From an uncultured Eubacteriales bacterium (GTDB lineage Bacteria > Bacillota > Clostridia > Oscillospirales > Acutalibacteraceae), in the NCBI GenBank assembly GCA_900317025.1, contig ONFG01000011.1, positions 54,264 to 118,263 on the forward strand: DNA of 64,000 bases, written 5' to 3'. Below the pieces are notes generated by a model, which worked only from the letters and a program-made list of their open reading frames with translations, did no database searches and was not told the origin of the DNA. This document shows, piece after piece, positions 24,654-33,417 of the stretch. A program made the translations under genes and the position numbers. Position 1 is the first letter of the stretch. Each line of letters begins with the position of its first letter.

Positions 24654-25040
24654 ATGAAAAAAATAGTTTCCATCATGCTCACTCTCGCCCTCGCAGGCGC
24701 TATGACAGCCTTTGCCGCAGCTCCCGCCGCAGCAGAGGAAGCAGCAGCCGAGACAACGTCTGTAGTTTCTACAGCTGCCGACACAGATTCCGACTCTGAC
24801 ACAGATAAGAAGGTAGAGACGAAGGACGAGGCAAGCAGCAAGAGCACCGATAAAGACACAAGCAAGGCTGCAAGCAAAACGAGCAGCAAAACAAGCAGCA
24901 AGACGAGCAGCGCTTCTTCGAGCAGCAAGTCGCCTAAAACGAGCGACGCCGCTGCAAGGGGTACTGTTTTCGCAGCAGCTTCCATCGCAGTTCTTGCACT
25001 CTTCGCAGCGCTTTCCGCAAAGAAGAGATCCGAGGATTGA
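24654..25040 (+). CDS. Small secreted, membrane-anchored Ser/Lys-rich protein, function unknown
   Basis: This is the only clear plus-strand gene. The 128-residue product has a signal peptide (residues 1 to about 26, ending AFAAAPAAA). A low-complexity middle follows: an Asp/Ser stretch (45-55) and Ser/Lys/Thr repeats (SKTSSKTSS, 65-95). The end has SPKTSD, a hydrophobic helix (103-120) and SAKKRSED. The last part is like a degenerate sortase or membrane anchor and shares the KKxED-type ending with the protein at 235..1317. No folded domain is evident; it could be a wall spacer or stalk. It has a perfect promoter, long leader and strong terminator, which suggest high expression. Confidence 0.8.
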   Translation: MKKIVSIMLTLALAGAMTAFAAAPAAAEEAAAETTSVVSTAADTDSDSDTDKKVETKDEASSKSTDKDTSKAASKTSSKTSSKTSSASSSSKSPKTSDAAARGTVFAAASIAVLALFAALSAKKRSED

Positions 25041-25078
25041 TCCTTTCTCAAAAAGAAAGATCATATAGTAACAACCTT

Positions 25079-25120
25079 GAGCGCCCGGGATTTTTCGTTA
25101 TCCCGGGCGCTCGCCCTTTT
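25079..25120 (+). terminator. Terminator of the small anchored protein gene
   Basis: 13-bp stem (GAGCGCCCGGGAT / ATCCCGGGCGCTC) with an 8-nt loop, then GCCCTTTT. Confidence 0.85.
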
Positions 25121-25133
25121 ATCCGATAAAGAA

Positions 25134-25166
25134 GCCGACCGCAAAAGCAATGCGGCCGGCTTTTCG
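25134..25166. terminator. Bidirectional terminator between the anchored protein gene and hslO
   Basis: GCCGACCGCA / TGCGGCCGGC stem with a 7-nt loop. The plus strand continues TTTTCGTTTATTTT and the minus strand TTCTTTATC, so it can end both converging transcripts. Confidence 0.8.
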
Positions 25167-25167
25167 T

Positions 25168-26109
25168 TTATTTTCGTCTGCTCTCGATGATCTCTTCGAG
25201 CTGCCTTTTCGTAAAGCGGTAGTTCTTGTTGCAGAAGTGGCAGTTTGCCCTCGCGTAGCCCTTTTCGTCTGCGAGAGAGCGTATCTCGTCGTCGGAAAGC
25301 TTGATGATGGCGTTGATAACCCTCTCCTTGCTGCACGGGCAGACGTAGGCGATCTCCTGCTCGTCGAGCAGCTCGACCTCGAAGCCATCGAGCGCCGTCC
25401 TGACCATATCCATCAACTCCATGCCCTTTGCGAGCATCGTTGTAACAGGCTCGAGTTTCTTGATGTTCTCCTCGATCTTCGTGATCGTTTCGTCGGTCGC
25501 GCCGGGAAGGAGCTGTATCAGCATACCGCCCGCAAGCATTACCTCGCCGTCTTCCTTGTTCACCAGAACGCCGAGCGCGCATACCGTGGGGATTTGCTCC
25601 GAAACGGCGTAGTAGCTCGTGATGTCCTCGGCGATCTCGCCCGAAACGAGCGGACACACGCCGATGTACGGCTCGCCCGTGCCGTAATCGCGAAGAACGT
25701 TGATAACGCCGTCTTTGCCGACCGCCTTGCCGACGTTGATCTTGCCGTTAGGGTGGTACTCCGTCTCAACGCCGGGGTTTTCAACGTAGCCGCGGCAGTT
25801 GCCCTTGCTGTCGGCAACAGCTACGACCGCGCCGAGAGGTCCGTCGCCCTTGACTCTGAGCGTTAAAGAGGCGTTGGTCTGCTTGAGCATAACGCCCATC
25901 ATCGACGAAGCGGTCAGAAGCCTGCCGAGCGCTGCCGTTGCGGCGTTCGAGGTATGGTGGAGCTTCTTGCCCATGTGGGCGATGCCCGTCGTGTCGGCGG
26001 CGATCGCCATGACCGCGCCGTCTGAAGTTATGCAGCGGATAAGTTTATCGGGCTTCTGCTGCGTACCCTCGGGCGCGTATATCTCTTCCATGTTTTCGTT
26101 GTTGTCCAT
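25168..26109 (-). CDS. hslO: Hsp33 redox-regulated chaperonin
   Basis: Hsp33 is a cytoplasmic holdase activated when oxidation releases zinc. The 313-residue protein shows the zinc site as CPCSKE (about 262-267) and CHFC (about 295), and the N-terminal core with SNAATAALGRLLTA and RGYVENP. Length is slightly above the family because of a 20-residue N-terminal extension. It lies 4 nt after the methyltransferase gene. Confidence 0.96.
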   Translation of the reverse strand: MDNNENMEEIYAPEGTQQKPDKLIRCITSDGAVMAIAADTTGIAHMGKKLHHTSNAATAALGRLLTASSMMGVMLKQTNASLTLRVKGDGPLGAVVAVADSKGNCRGYVENPGVETEYHPNGKINVGKAVGKDGVINVLRDYGTGEPYIGVCPLVSGEIAEDITSYYAVSEQIPTVCALGVLVNKEDGEVMLAGGMLIQLLPGATDETITKIEENIKKLEPVTTMLAKGMELMDMVRTALDGFEVELLDEQEIAYVCPCSKERVINAIIKLSDDEIRSLADEKGYARANCHFCNKNYRFTKRQLEEIIESRRK

Positions 26110-26113
26110 TTAT

Positions 26114-26875
26114 CTAGTCCCTTTCGTTGTCGTTTTTTCGTCTTGCGGCGATCGTGAGGCGCTGCGACGTCTTTGACGGCTCATTGAACGACGTGTCGTC
26201 GTAAACGGCGAGCGTTTCAAAGCCCGCGCCGTCAAGAATCTGATTTATCTTTTCAAACGGGTAGGCGAATTCGCGGAAGCTCTCGCTGTCGCGGACGTAT
26301 TTGCCGCCCACAGGCTCGAAAAAGTCAAGCTCGATCTTCACGGAGCAGTCGCTCTCGCGGAATGTGTTCTGCCAGACGAGATACACCTCGTCGGTATCGT
26401 AAACGAACGTGTTGTTCCCGAGTATCTCTTTGTGCTTATACGGCGTGTTGACGTCGAAGACGAAAAGCCCGCCGCCCGTCATGTAATACGCGACCCTCTC
26501 TATCGCCTTTTTAAGCTCCGCCTCGCCCTTTAAGTGACTCAGGCTGTCGAGTGTGCAGACGCAGGTGTCGATCTCGCCGAAAAGCTCAAGAGACTGCATC
26601 TTCTGGCGGATAAACATGATCTCGAGGTCGTTTTCATAAGCCTTCTGCTGCGCCTGCGTGAGCATCTCTGCCGACATATCTGCGCCGAAAACGTCTACCC
26701 CGCGCTTTTTAAGCTCGACTGCAAGTGAACCTGTGCCGCAGGCGAGATCAAGCGTAACGCCGGGATCGTGACCGAATCTTTTGAATATCTCGCAGAGAAA
26801 ATCGGCCTTTTCTTTGTAGTCGACATTTCTCGTCAGACCGTCGTAGAATTCGGCAAATACACCGTAAGCCATCAT
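26114..26875 (-). CDS. Class I SAM-dependent methyltransferase
   Basis: The 253-residue protein has the SAM-binding motif LDLACGTGSL (about 43-52), then the motif II acid in VFGADMS, and CVCTLDSLSHL. The substrate is not indicated. Its ATG overlaps the yerC stop (ATGA), so it is coupled to that regulator. Confidence 0.88.
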   Translation of the reverse strand: MMAYGVFAEFYDGLTRNVDYKEKADFLCEIFKRFGHDPGVTLDLACGTGSLAVELKKRGVDVFGADMSAEMLTQAQQKAYENDLEIMFIRQKMQSLELFGEIDTCVCTLDSLSHLKGEAELKKAIERVAYYMTGGGLFVFDVNTPYKHKEILGNNTFVYDTDEVYLVWQNTFRESDCSVKIELDFFEPVGGKYVRDSESFREFAYPFEKINQILDGAGFETLAVYDDTSFNEPSKTSQRLTIAARRKNDNERD

Positions 26876-27183
26876 TCGCCTCCCTCGGCTTCGGCTTCTT
26901 TAAGGCGCTCGAAAACGAGCGAATAGCCCTCACAGCTCGTGTAGTTGAGCGAGCGGTTCACGCGGCTGATCGTTGCGGTGGAGGCACTCGTCTTCGCAAC
27001 GATCTCGCTGTAGACGGTGTTTTCGCTCAAAAGCTTCGCTACCATGAGCCGGCGCGACATCGCGTTAAGCTCCGGCACGGTGCAGAGGTCCTCAAAGAAG
27101 CGGCGGCACTCATCGACCGTTTGAAGCGTCGTGATCGCCTTATAGAGGTAGTTTAAATTGTCTTCGTCCAGTTTTGCGTTCAT
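26872..27183 (-). CDS. yerC: YerC/YecD family TrpR-related regulator
   Basis: The 103-residue protein matches the YerC/YecD family (LYKAITTLQTVDECRRFFEDLCT, then a helix-turn-helix VYSEIVAKTSASTATISRVNR), which is related to TrpR repressors. The target genes are unknown. It starts the three-gene unit yerC-methyltransferase-hslO. The ATG follows AAGGAG. Confidence 0.93.
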   Translation of the reverse strand: MNAKLDEDNLNYLYKAITTLQTVDECRRFFEDLCTVPELNAMSRRLMVAKLLSENTVYSEIVAKTSASTATISRVNRSLNYTSCEGYSLVFERLKEAEAEGGE

Positions 27184-27272
27184 TGTAAAAGTCTCCTTGC
27201 AATAGTCATGCTCCCGAAGATGAATACATCGGGCGCTTTGTTACACGAATTAAAGCATGAAATCGTAATACC

Positions 27273-27301
27273 ATTTTATCACAAACTAAAGTAAAAGTAA
27301 A
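27273..27301 (-). promoter_or_regulatory. Candidate promoter of yerC
   Basis: TTTACT (27296..27301), 17-bp spacer, TAAAAT (27273..27278) on the minus strand. Confidence 0.45.
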
Positions 27302-27386
27302 GAAGAATCATGCTCCTGCCCGGCGATTTATACTTATTTTTACATCGGCGCCAAAAAGCAGGGAAGCATTGATCTCTTGGCAGCAT

Positions 27387-27424
27387 AAAAGCGCTCCCTC
27401 CCGGAACCTTCCGAAAGGGAGCGT
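27387..27424 (-). terminator. Terminator of the malQ-glgP gene
   Basis: Long imperfect stem ACGCTCCC...CGG / CCGGGAGGGAGCGC followed by TTTTATG on the minus strand. Confidence 0.8.
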
Positions 27425-27454
27425 CTGTTATTTGTGAAAAGCTGTCGAACTAAA

Positions 27455-30400
27455 TCAGTCCTTCTCGGAAACCTTCCAAAGCTCCTTAGCGTACTGGATG
27501 ATAGTTCTGTCGGAGCTGAACTTGCCTGCGTTTGCAACGTTCATAAGGCACTTTCTGCCCCAAGCCTGTCTGTCTTCAAAGTCAGCGTTAGCCTTGATCT
27601 TCGTCTCAACATAGGACGGGAGATCGAGAAGAATGAAGTAGTGATCCGGATCATGCCAGGAAGCACCGTTCACGATCGAGTTGTGAAGCTCTGCAAAGCT
27701 GCCTTCGCCCTGACGTCCGCCGTCGGAGAACGTGCCGTCGATGAGAGTATCGATAACCTTCTTGATCTCGGGGTTCTCTTCGTAGATCTTCTTGGAGCTA
27801 TAGGTCTTCTCTGCCTTAAGCTTCTCGATCTCTTCGACCTTTGCGCCGAAGATGTACTCGTTTTCTTCGCCTGCCTCGCGCGCGATCTCGACGTTAGCGC
27901 CGTCGAGCGTACCGAGAGTTACGGCGCCGTTGAGCATAAACTTCATGTTCGATGTACCGGAAGCCTCCGTGCCTGCCGTAGAGATCTGCTCGGAGAAGTC
28001 TGCTGCCGTTACGATCTTCTCGGCGTACGATACGTTATAGTTCTGAACGAATACGACCTTCATCTTGTCGTTTACGTCCTTGTCGTTGTTTACGAGTTTT
28101 GCGATCTCGTTGATGTACTTGATGATTGCCTTAGCTCTTGCGTAGCCCGGAGCTGCCTTAGCGCCGAAGATGAACGCTGTCGGGTGCCAGTTCGGAAGCT
28201 CGCCGTTCTTGAGCTTGAAGTAGATGTCCATGATCGAGAACGCGTTGAGGAGCTGACGCTTGTACTCGTGGAGACGCTTTACCTGAATGTCGAAGATAGC
28301 GTCGGGGTTGAGGTCAACGCCTTCGTGCTTGCTGATGTAATCGGCGAGCTGGCGCTTCTTCTCGTGCTTGATAGCGTTGAAGCGGTCGATCGTCTCGGGA
28401 GTAATCTTAGTCTCGAGCTTCTTGAGCTCATCAAGATCTCTGAGGTAAGCGCTGCTGCCGATAGCGTCGGTGAGCAAGTCGCAAAGCTCGGGGTTGCAAA
28501 GGCCGAGCCAACGGCGCTGTGTGATGCCGTTTGTCTTGTTCTGGAAGCGCTCGGGGTACATCTTGTACCAATCCTTGAGCGTGTCTGCCTTGAGGATTTC
28601 TGTGTGGATCTCTGCAACGCCGTTTGTATAGCTGGAAGCGTAAACTGCCATTCTTGCCATATGAACAACGCCGCCGTCGATGATCCTCATTCTGGAGATG
28701 TCGCACTTCGGGCCGAGGTCCTTCTCGAGCCTTGCGGCGATCTTCTCGATGATCTCGTATACCTCGGGGATAACGGATCTCATGAGGTCGATGTTCCACT
28801 TCTCGAGAGCCTCTGCCATAACGGTGTGGTTCGTGTAGGAGAATGTCTTCTGAGCGATCTGGAACGCCTCTTCAAATGTAAGACCGTCCTTCATGAACAG
28901 TCTGATAAGCTCGGGAACGGATACAACGGGGTGCGTATCGTTGAGCTGGATAGCTGTTTCCTCGGCGAACTTGCTGTAGTTGTCGCCGTACTTGGTCTTG
29001 TATCTCTTGATGATATCCTGGAGAGAAGCGGAGCAGAAGAAATACTGCTGCTTGAGTCTCAGCACCTTGCCCTCGTAACGGTTGTCGTTCGGGTAAAGCA
29101 CGTTTGTGATATCCTCGGCGTGGTTCTTAGCCGCAACGGAGCCGGTGTAGTCGAAGTTGTTGAACTTCAGGAAGTCGAAGTTCTCAATAGCCTCAGCCTC
29201 CCAGAGGCGGAGCGTGTTAATATTCTCGGTGCCGTAGCCGATGATAGCCATATCGTAAGGAACAGCCTTGACTACCTGATCTGCGAACTTAACGAGGACT
29301 GTATCTTCGTTTCTGCGGATACACCACGGATCGCCGAAGCGCTGCCAGTCGTCTGCTGACTCAACCTGGAAGCCGTCTACGATGCTCTGCTTGAACAGAC
29401 CATACTTGTAGCGGATGCCGTAGCCGTCGAGCGGAACGTCGTGAGTTGCAGCGGAATCAAGGAAACATGCTGCAAGTCTGCCGAGGCCGCCGTTACCGAG
29501 AGCCGCGTCGTCAATGTCTTCAAATACGTTGATGTCGATGCCCTTCTTGAGCAGGATCTCCTTGACCTCGTCAAGGATACCGAGGCAGTAAAGGTTGTTG
29601 TACATCATGCGTCCCATAAGGAACTCTGCGGAGAAGTAGTAAGCTCTTCTCTGGTTTGCATGAACGTTCTTAGCCTTCGCCCAGCGCTCGCAAATTTCGC
29701 CCATTACGGCCTTGCCGAGCTCCTCGTGAAGCTCCTCGGTCGTAAGCTCTTCAACCTTCTTGCAGTAATCTGTTTTAGCTGCAAGCTCCAGTTTTTCAAG
29801 AATAGGGTTCTTCTCAGTATTCTCCATATTTTCGTTTTCCTCCAGCCTGTCATACCTGACAGTTAATTCTCTGATCTTCTTAGCAAGACCGTTTGTGGCG
29901 TAATCTTTTCTGATTCTCCACTCCCAGTTTCCGCCGAGAGTAGACGGTGTATTCATTCTCGCCTCGGTGCCGAGTCCGAGCAGATCCTGCATCTGAATGA
30001 TAGCGGTATCTGCAACGCTCTCGTATGCGGTGCGAATAATGCCCCAGTTGAACGGCTCGTCGTCTGCCATCTTGCAGTAGTCTCTCGCGAAGTCTATGCA
30101 GTCTTTCTTCGCGGTTTTTGCCCAGCCTATGAGCGTGTCGTTATCGTGTGTGCCGGAATAAACGACGCAGTTGGGCGTGTATGTATGCGGCAGATAGTTG
30201 TTCTCCTCATCGGAATCAAAGGCGAATTCAAGCACCTTCATGCCCGGGTAGCCGGAATCTTTAAGGAGCTGGATAACGCCGGGGGTCATCGTGCCGAGGT
30301 CTTCCGCGATGATCGGCAGGTCGCCGAGCGCCTTCCTCATGAGGTTGAAGAACTCGATGCCCGGACCCTCCTTCCACGAGCCGTGGATAGCGTTCTCTGC

Positions 30401-31345
30401 CGGGAATGGGATAGCGTAGTAGCTGTCGAAGGCTCTGAAGTGGTCGATCCTCGTGATGTCGAAAAGCTCGCTTGCAGCCTTGATACGCTCGAACCACCAC
30501 TTGTAGCCTGTCTCTTTAAGATACTTCCAGTCGTAGATCGGGTTGCCCCAGAGCTGACCGGTCGCCGAGAAGTAATCCGGCGGACATCCCGCAACACATA
30601 CGGGCTGCCTGTCTTCCGTAAGCCAGAAGACCTCGGGGTTAGCCCATGTGTCGGCGCTGTCCATAGCGACGTAGATCGGCATATCGCCGATGATCTCGAT
30701 GCCGAGACCGTTGACGTAAGCTCTGAACTTCTCCCACTGCTGATAGAACTTGAACTGAACGAACTTCCAGAAGGCGATGTCGCCTTTTAAAGAGCTCTTA
30801 TATTTTTTGATGGCCTCGGGGGTGCGCAGACGAATGCCCTCGTCGTCCCACTCGGTCCATGCCTTATTATCAAAATGACCCTTTACTGCCATGTAGAGCG
30901 AGTAGTTATCGAGCCACGCCTTGTTCTTTGCCTTGTTGCACCAAGCCTTGAACTCCTTCTGCTCCGCCTCGCGCTCGGGCGACTTTTTCTTGAAGTTCTT
31001 GAAGGCGATCCTAAGCACCTTGAACCTGTTGTTGTAGATCTTTTCGTAGTCGACATACTCGCTGTTAGAGCCCCAGTTGATCGACTTGTAGTCGTCGGGC
31101 TTGAGCAGACTCTCTTCGCAGAGAGTATCGAGGTCGATAAGATAAGGGTTGCCCGCAAACGTCGAGAACGACTGATACGGCGAATCACCGTAGCTTGTGG
31201 GACCTACCGGGAGTATCTGCCAATACTTCTGACCTGCACCCTTCAGGAAATTTGCAAACTCGTAAGCGTCCTTTCCTATTGTGCCGATACCGCAGCGAGT
31301 AGGGAGAGAGGTTATGGGCATGAGTATACCCGCAGCTCTGGACAT
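27455..31345 (-). CDS. malQ-glgP: 4-alpha-glucanotransferase fused to glycogen/maltodextrin phosphorylase
   Basis: One 1296-residue reading frame holds two whole enzymes. Residues 1-500 are amylomaltase (GH77): nucleophile Asp301 in RIDHFRAFD, Glu348 in IIAEDLG and Asp401 in THDND. Residues 507-1296 are a GT35 phosphorylase with YYFSAEFLMGR, GNGGLGRL, KRLHEYKRQ and the PLP lysine Lys1135 in GTSNMK. The first disproportionates maltooligosaccharides and the second releases glucose-1-phosphate, so the fusion would couple successive cytoplasmic steps. MalQ ends at its usual terminus (RELTVRYDR) and only about six residues link to a Met preceded by GGAGG (29839..29843). The second half could therefore also be made separately. 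The start at 31345 follows AAAGGTG; a start nine codons upstream is less likely. Either a true fusion or a lost stop codon. Confidence 0.93.
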   Translation of the reverse strand: MSRAAGILMPITSLPTRCGIGTIGKDAYEFANFLKGAGQKYWQILPVGPTSYGDSPYQSFSTFAGNPYLIDLDTLCEESLLKPDDYKSINWGSNSEYVDYEKIYNNRFKVLRIAFKNFKKKSPEREAEQKEFKAWCNKAKNKAWLDNYSLYMAVKGHFDNKAWTEWDDEGIRLRTPEAIKKYKSSLKGDIAFWKFVQFKFYQQWEKFRAYVNGLGIEIIGDMPIYVAMDSADTWANPEVFWLTEDRQPVCVAGCPPDYFSATGQLWGNPIYDWKYLKETGYKWWFERIKAASELFDITRIDHFRAFDSYYAIPFPAENAIHGSWKEGPGIEFFNLMRKALGDLPIIAEDLGTMTPGVIQLLKDSGYPGMKVLEFAFDSDEENNYLPHTYTPNCVVYSGTHDNDTLIGWAKTAKKDCIDFARDYCKMADDEPFNWGIIRTAYESVADTAIIQMQDLLGLGTEARMNTPSTLGGNWEWRIRKDYATNGLAKKIRELTVRYDRLEENENMENTEKNPILEKLELAAKTDYCKKVEELTTEELHEELGKAVMGEICERWAKAKNVHANQRRAYYFSAEFLMGRMMYNNLYCLGILDEVKEILLKKGIDINVFEDIDDAALGNGGLGRLAACFLDSAATHDVPLDGYGIRYKYGLFKQSIVDGFQVESADDWQRFGDPWCIRRNEDTVLVKFADQVVKAVPYDMAIIGYGTENINTLRLWEAEAIENFDFLKFNNFDYTGSVAAKNHAEDITNVLYPNDNRYEGKVLRLKQQYFFCSASLQDIIKRYKTKYGDNYSKFAEETAIQLNDTHPVVSVPELIRLFMKDGLTFEEAFQIAQKTFSYTNHTVMAEALEKWNIDLMRSVIPEVYEIIEKIAARLEKDLGPKCDISRMRIIDGGVVHMARMAVYASSYTNGVAEIHTEILKADTLKDWYKMYPERFQNKTNGITQRRWLGLCNPELCDLLTDAIGSSAYLRDLDELKKLETKITPETIDRFNAIKHEKKRQLADYISKHEGVDLNPDAIFDIQVKRLHEYKRQLLNAFSIMDIYFKLKNGELPNWHPTAFIFGAKAAPGYARAKAIIKYINEIAKLVNNDKDVNDKMKVVFVQNYNVSYAEKIVTAADFSEQISTAGTEASGTSNMKFMLNGAVTLGTLDGANVEIAREAGEENEYIFGAKVEEIEKLKAEKTYSSKKIYEENPEIKKVIDTLIDGTFSDGGRQGEGSFAELHNSIVNGASWHDPDHYFILLDLPSYVETKIKANADFEDRQAWGRKCLMNVANAGKFSSDRTIIQYAKELWKVSEKD
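29825..29843 (-). promoter_or_regulatory. Internal ribosome binding site and ATG at the MalQ-GlgP junction
   Basis: GGAGG (29839..29843) lies 11 nt before an in-frame ATG (29825..29827) that would begin a normal-length 790-residue phosphorylase (MENTEKNPIL). Confidence 0.6.
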
Positions 31346-31506
31346 TAAATTCACACCTTTCGTTTTCCGCACGCCGCGCCAAACCTTGCGGCATATGCGA
31401 AGTATATAACATTGATTTCACGAGCAATAACGGCTGTTACTGCCTACACGCGCAAGCGCCTCAACTGACGTTAGACCAAACAGACGGCACTCGCCCATAT
31501 AAATGT

Positions 31507-31535
31507 ATTTTAACATAAAACTTTGTGATAAGCAA
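31507..31535 (-). promoter_or_regulatory. Promoter of malQ-glgP
   Basis: TTGCTT (31530..31535), 17-bp spacer, TAAAAT (31507..31512) on the minus strand. Confidence 0.7.
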
Positions 31536-31639
31536 GTGTTTCGAGCAAAAATAGCGAAAAATTATTACAAAAACTCGCGATTCAAGACACAAAAACTATA
31601 AATATTTGCACTATGTGTGAAAATATCGATATAATGTGC

Positions 31640-31671
31640 AAAAAAGGAGCTGCCCTGAGTGACAGCTCCTT
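31640..31671 (-). terminator. Terminator of the purine operon after fhs
   Basis: 9-bp stem AAGGAGCTG / CAGCTCCTT followed by a T-run on the minus strand. Confidence 0.88.
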
Positions 31672-31720
31672 GCAATGTTATAAAAAAACTTATTTCAACG
31701 AAAACGTGTTTTATTCTCTA

Positions 31721-33394
31721 TCAGAACAGTCCCGAGATCACGCCGTTTTCATCGACGTCGATGCGCTCGGCCGCCGGGGACTTTGGAAGCCCGGGCATCG
31801 TCATGATCGAGCCTGTGAGCGCAACGATAAAGCCTGCGCCGGCGGAGATCCTGAGGTCACGCACCGTTACGGTAAAGCCGGAGGGTGCGCCGAGCTTTGC
31901 CGGATCGTCTGAAAGGCTGTACTGCGTCTTCGCCATGCAGACGGGCAGACCCTCGTATCCGAGCGTCTTGATGCGGTCAAGCTGCTTTTTGGCCGCTGCC
32001 GTGAACTGCACGCCGTCGCCGCCGTAGACCTTGCGAACGATGTCGCCGATCTTGTTTTCGAGCGTGTCGTCAAGGTCGTAGCTGAAGCGGAAGTCCGGCT
32101 TCTCCTCCTCGCACAGGCGAACTACCTCGGCCGCAAGCTCCTTGCCGCCCTCGCCGCCGTCGGCCCATACCGTGGAGAGGCGAACGTTTACGCCAAGCTC
32201 TCTGCACTTCTCGATGATGAGCTTGATCTCGGCGTCGGTGTCGGTCGGGAAACGGTTGACCGCTACTACCGACGGCAGACCGTAAACGTCCTTTATATTT
32301 GAAACGTGCTTAAGGAGATTCGGGATACCCTTCTCGAGAGCTTCAAGGTTCTCCTGAGCAAGCTCCGTCTTCGGAACGCCGCCGTGCATTTTAAGCGCAC
32401 GAACTGTCGCAACAACTACGACCGCCGCGGGAGTAAGCCCTGCGTAGCGGCACTTGATGTCGAGGAACTTCTCCGCGCCGAGGTCTGCGCCGAAGCCCGC
32501 CTCAGTGATGGCGTAATCGCCGAGCTTTAAAGCCATTCTCGTCGCCGTAACGGAGTTGCAGCCGTGGGCAATGTTCGCGAAAGGTCCGCCGTGAACGAGC
32601 GCGGGAGTACCCTCGAGCGTCTGAACGAGGTTCGGCTTGAGCGCGTCCTTGAGGAGCGCCGCCATTGCTCCGGCAGCCTTGATATCGCCTGCCGTTACGG
32701 GCTTTTCGTCATAGGTGTAGCCGACGATAAGGCGCGAAAGGCGCTCTTTGAGGTCAGTCATCGAGGAAGCAAGGCAGAGCACAGCCATTACCTCTGAGGC
32801 AACGGTGATGTCGTAGCCGTCTTCTCTCGGAACACCGTTGACCCTTCCGCCGAGACCGTCGGTAACAAAGCGGAGCTGACGGTCGTTCATGTCGACGCAG
32901 CGCTTCCATGTGATGCGTCTCGGGTCTATGTTAAGGGCGTTGCCCTGGTAGATATGATTGTCGAGCATAGCCGCGAGCAGATTGTTCGCAGCGCCGATTG
33001 CGTGGAAATCGCCCGTGAAGTGAAGGTTGATGTCCTCCATCGGGACTACCTGCGCGTATCCGCCGCCTGCCGCGCCGCCCTTAATGCCGAAAACGGGGCC
33101 GAGCGACGGCTCACGCAGCGCTACGACTACGTTTTTTCCGAGCTTTTTCAAGCCGTCAGCAAGGCCGATCGTCGTGGTGGTCTTGCCCTCACCCGCGGGC
33201 GTAGGGGTGATCGCCGTTACAAGAACGAGCTTGCCGTCGGGCTTTTGCTCGTTTTTGAGCAGCGAAAGGTCGATCTTCGCCTTGTGACTGCCGTACTGCT
33301 CGAGGTACTTGGGCTTTATGCCGGCCGTCTCTGCGATCTCGACAATGTTCTTCATCTTTACCGACTGGGCTATTTCTATGTCGCTTTTGTACAT
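31721..33394 (-). CDS. fhs: Formate--tetrahydrofolate ligase
   Basis: This enzyme makes 10-formyl-THF from formate, THF and ATP, supplying the one-carbon donor for PurN and the AICAR transformylase encoded in the same operon. The 557-residue protein has the ATP site [10 protein letters not shown] (about 65-75), EPSLGPVFG, and [11 protein letters not shown]. The start follows GGAGGG and lies 23 nt after purL. Confidence 0.97.
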   Translation of the reverse strand: MYKSDIEIAQSVKMKNIVEIAETAGIKPKYLEQYGSHKAKIDLSLLKNEQKPDGKLVLVTAITPTPAGEGKTTTTIGLADGLKKLGKNVVVALREPSLGPVFGIKGGAAGGGYAQVVPMEDINLHFTGDFHAIGAANNLLAAMLDNHIYQGNALNIDPRRITWKRCVDMNDRQLRFVTDGLGGRVNGVPREDGYDITVASEVMAVLCLASSMTDLKERLSRLIVGYTYDEKPVTAGDIKAAGAMAALLKDALKPNLVQTLEGTPALVHGGPFANIAHGCNSVTATRMALKLGDYAITEAGFGADLGAEKFLDIKCRYAGLTPAAVVVVATVRALKMHGGVPKTELAQENLEALEKGIPNLLKHVSNIKDVYGLPSVVAVNRFPTDTDAEIKLIIEKCRELGVNVRLSTVWADGGEGGKELAAEVVRLCEEEKPDFRFSYDLDDTLENKIGDIVRKVYGGDGVQFTAAAKKQLDRIKTLGYEGLPVCMAKTQYSLSDDPAKLGAPSGFTVTVRDLRISAGAGFIVALTGSIMTMPGLPKSPAAERIDVDENGVISGLF

Positions 33395-33417
33395 GATTTA
33401 TCCCTCCGTACTCTCAA

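Larger units (their letters stand above)
31346..31720. other. Intergenic region, 375 bp
   Basis: It holds a leader of about 150 nt and the promoter of malQ-glgP, an A+T-rich stretch at 31540-31640, and the terminator of fhs. No gene is seen. Confidence 0.8.

Noticed and set aside
24654..25040. Minus-strand frames opposite the small anchored protein
   Set aside because: They lack ribosome sites and would run against a perfect promoter and terminator on the plus strand.
27434..29359. A 641-codon plus-strand open frame opposite glgP
   Set aside because: It mirrors the biased codon use of a highly expressed gene; no ribosome site, promoter or recognisable domain.
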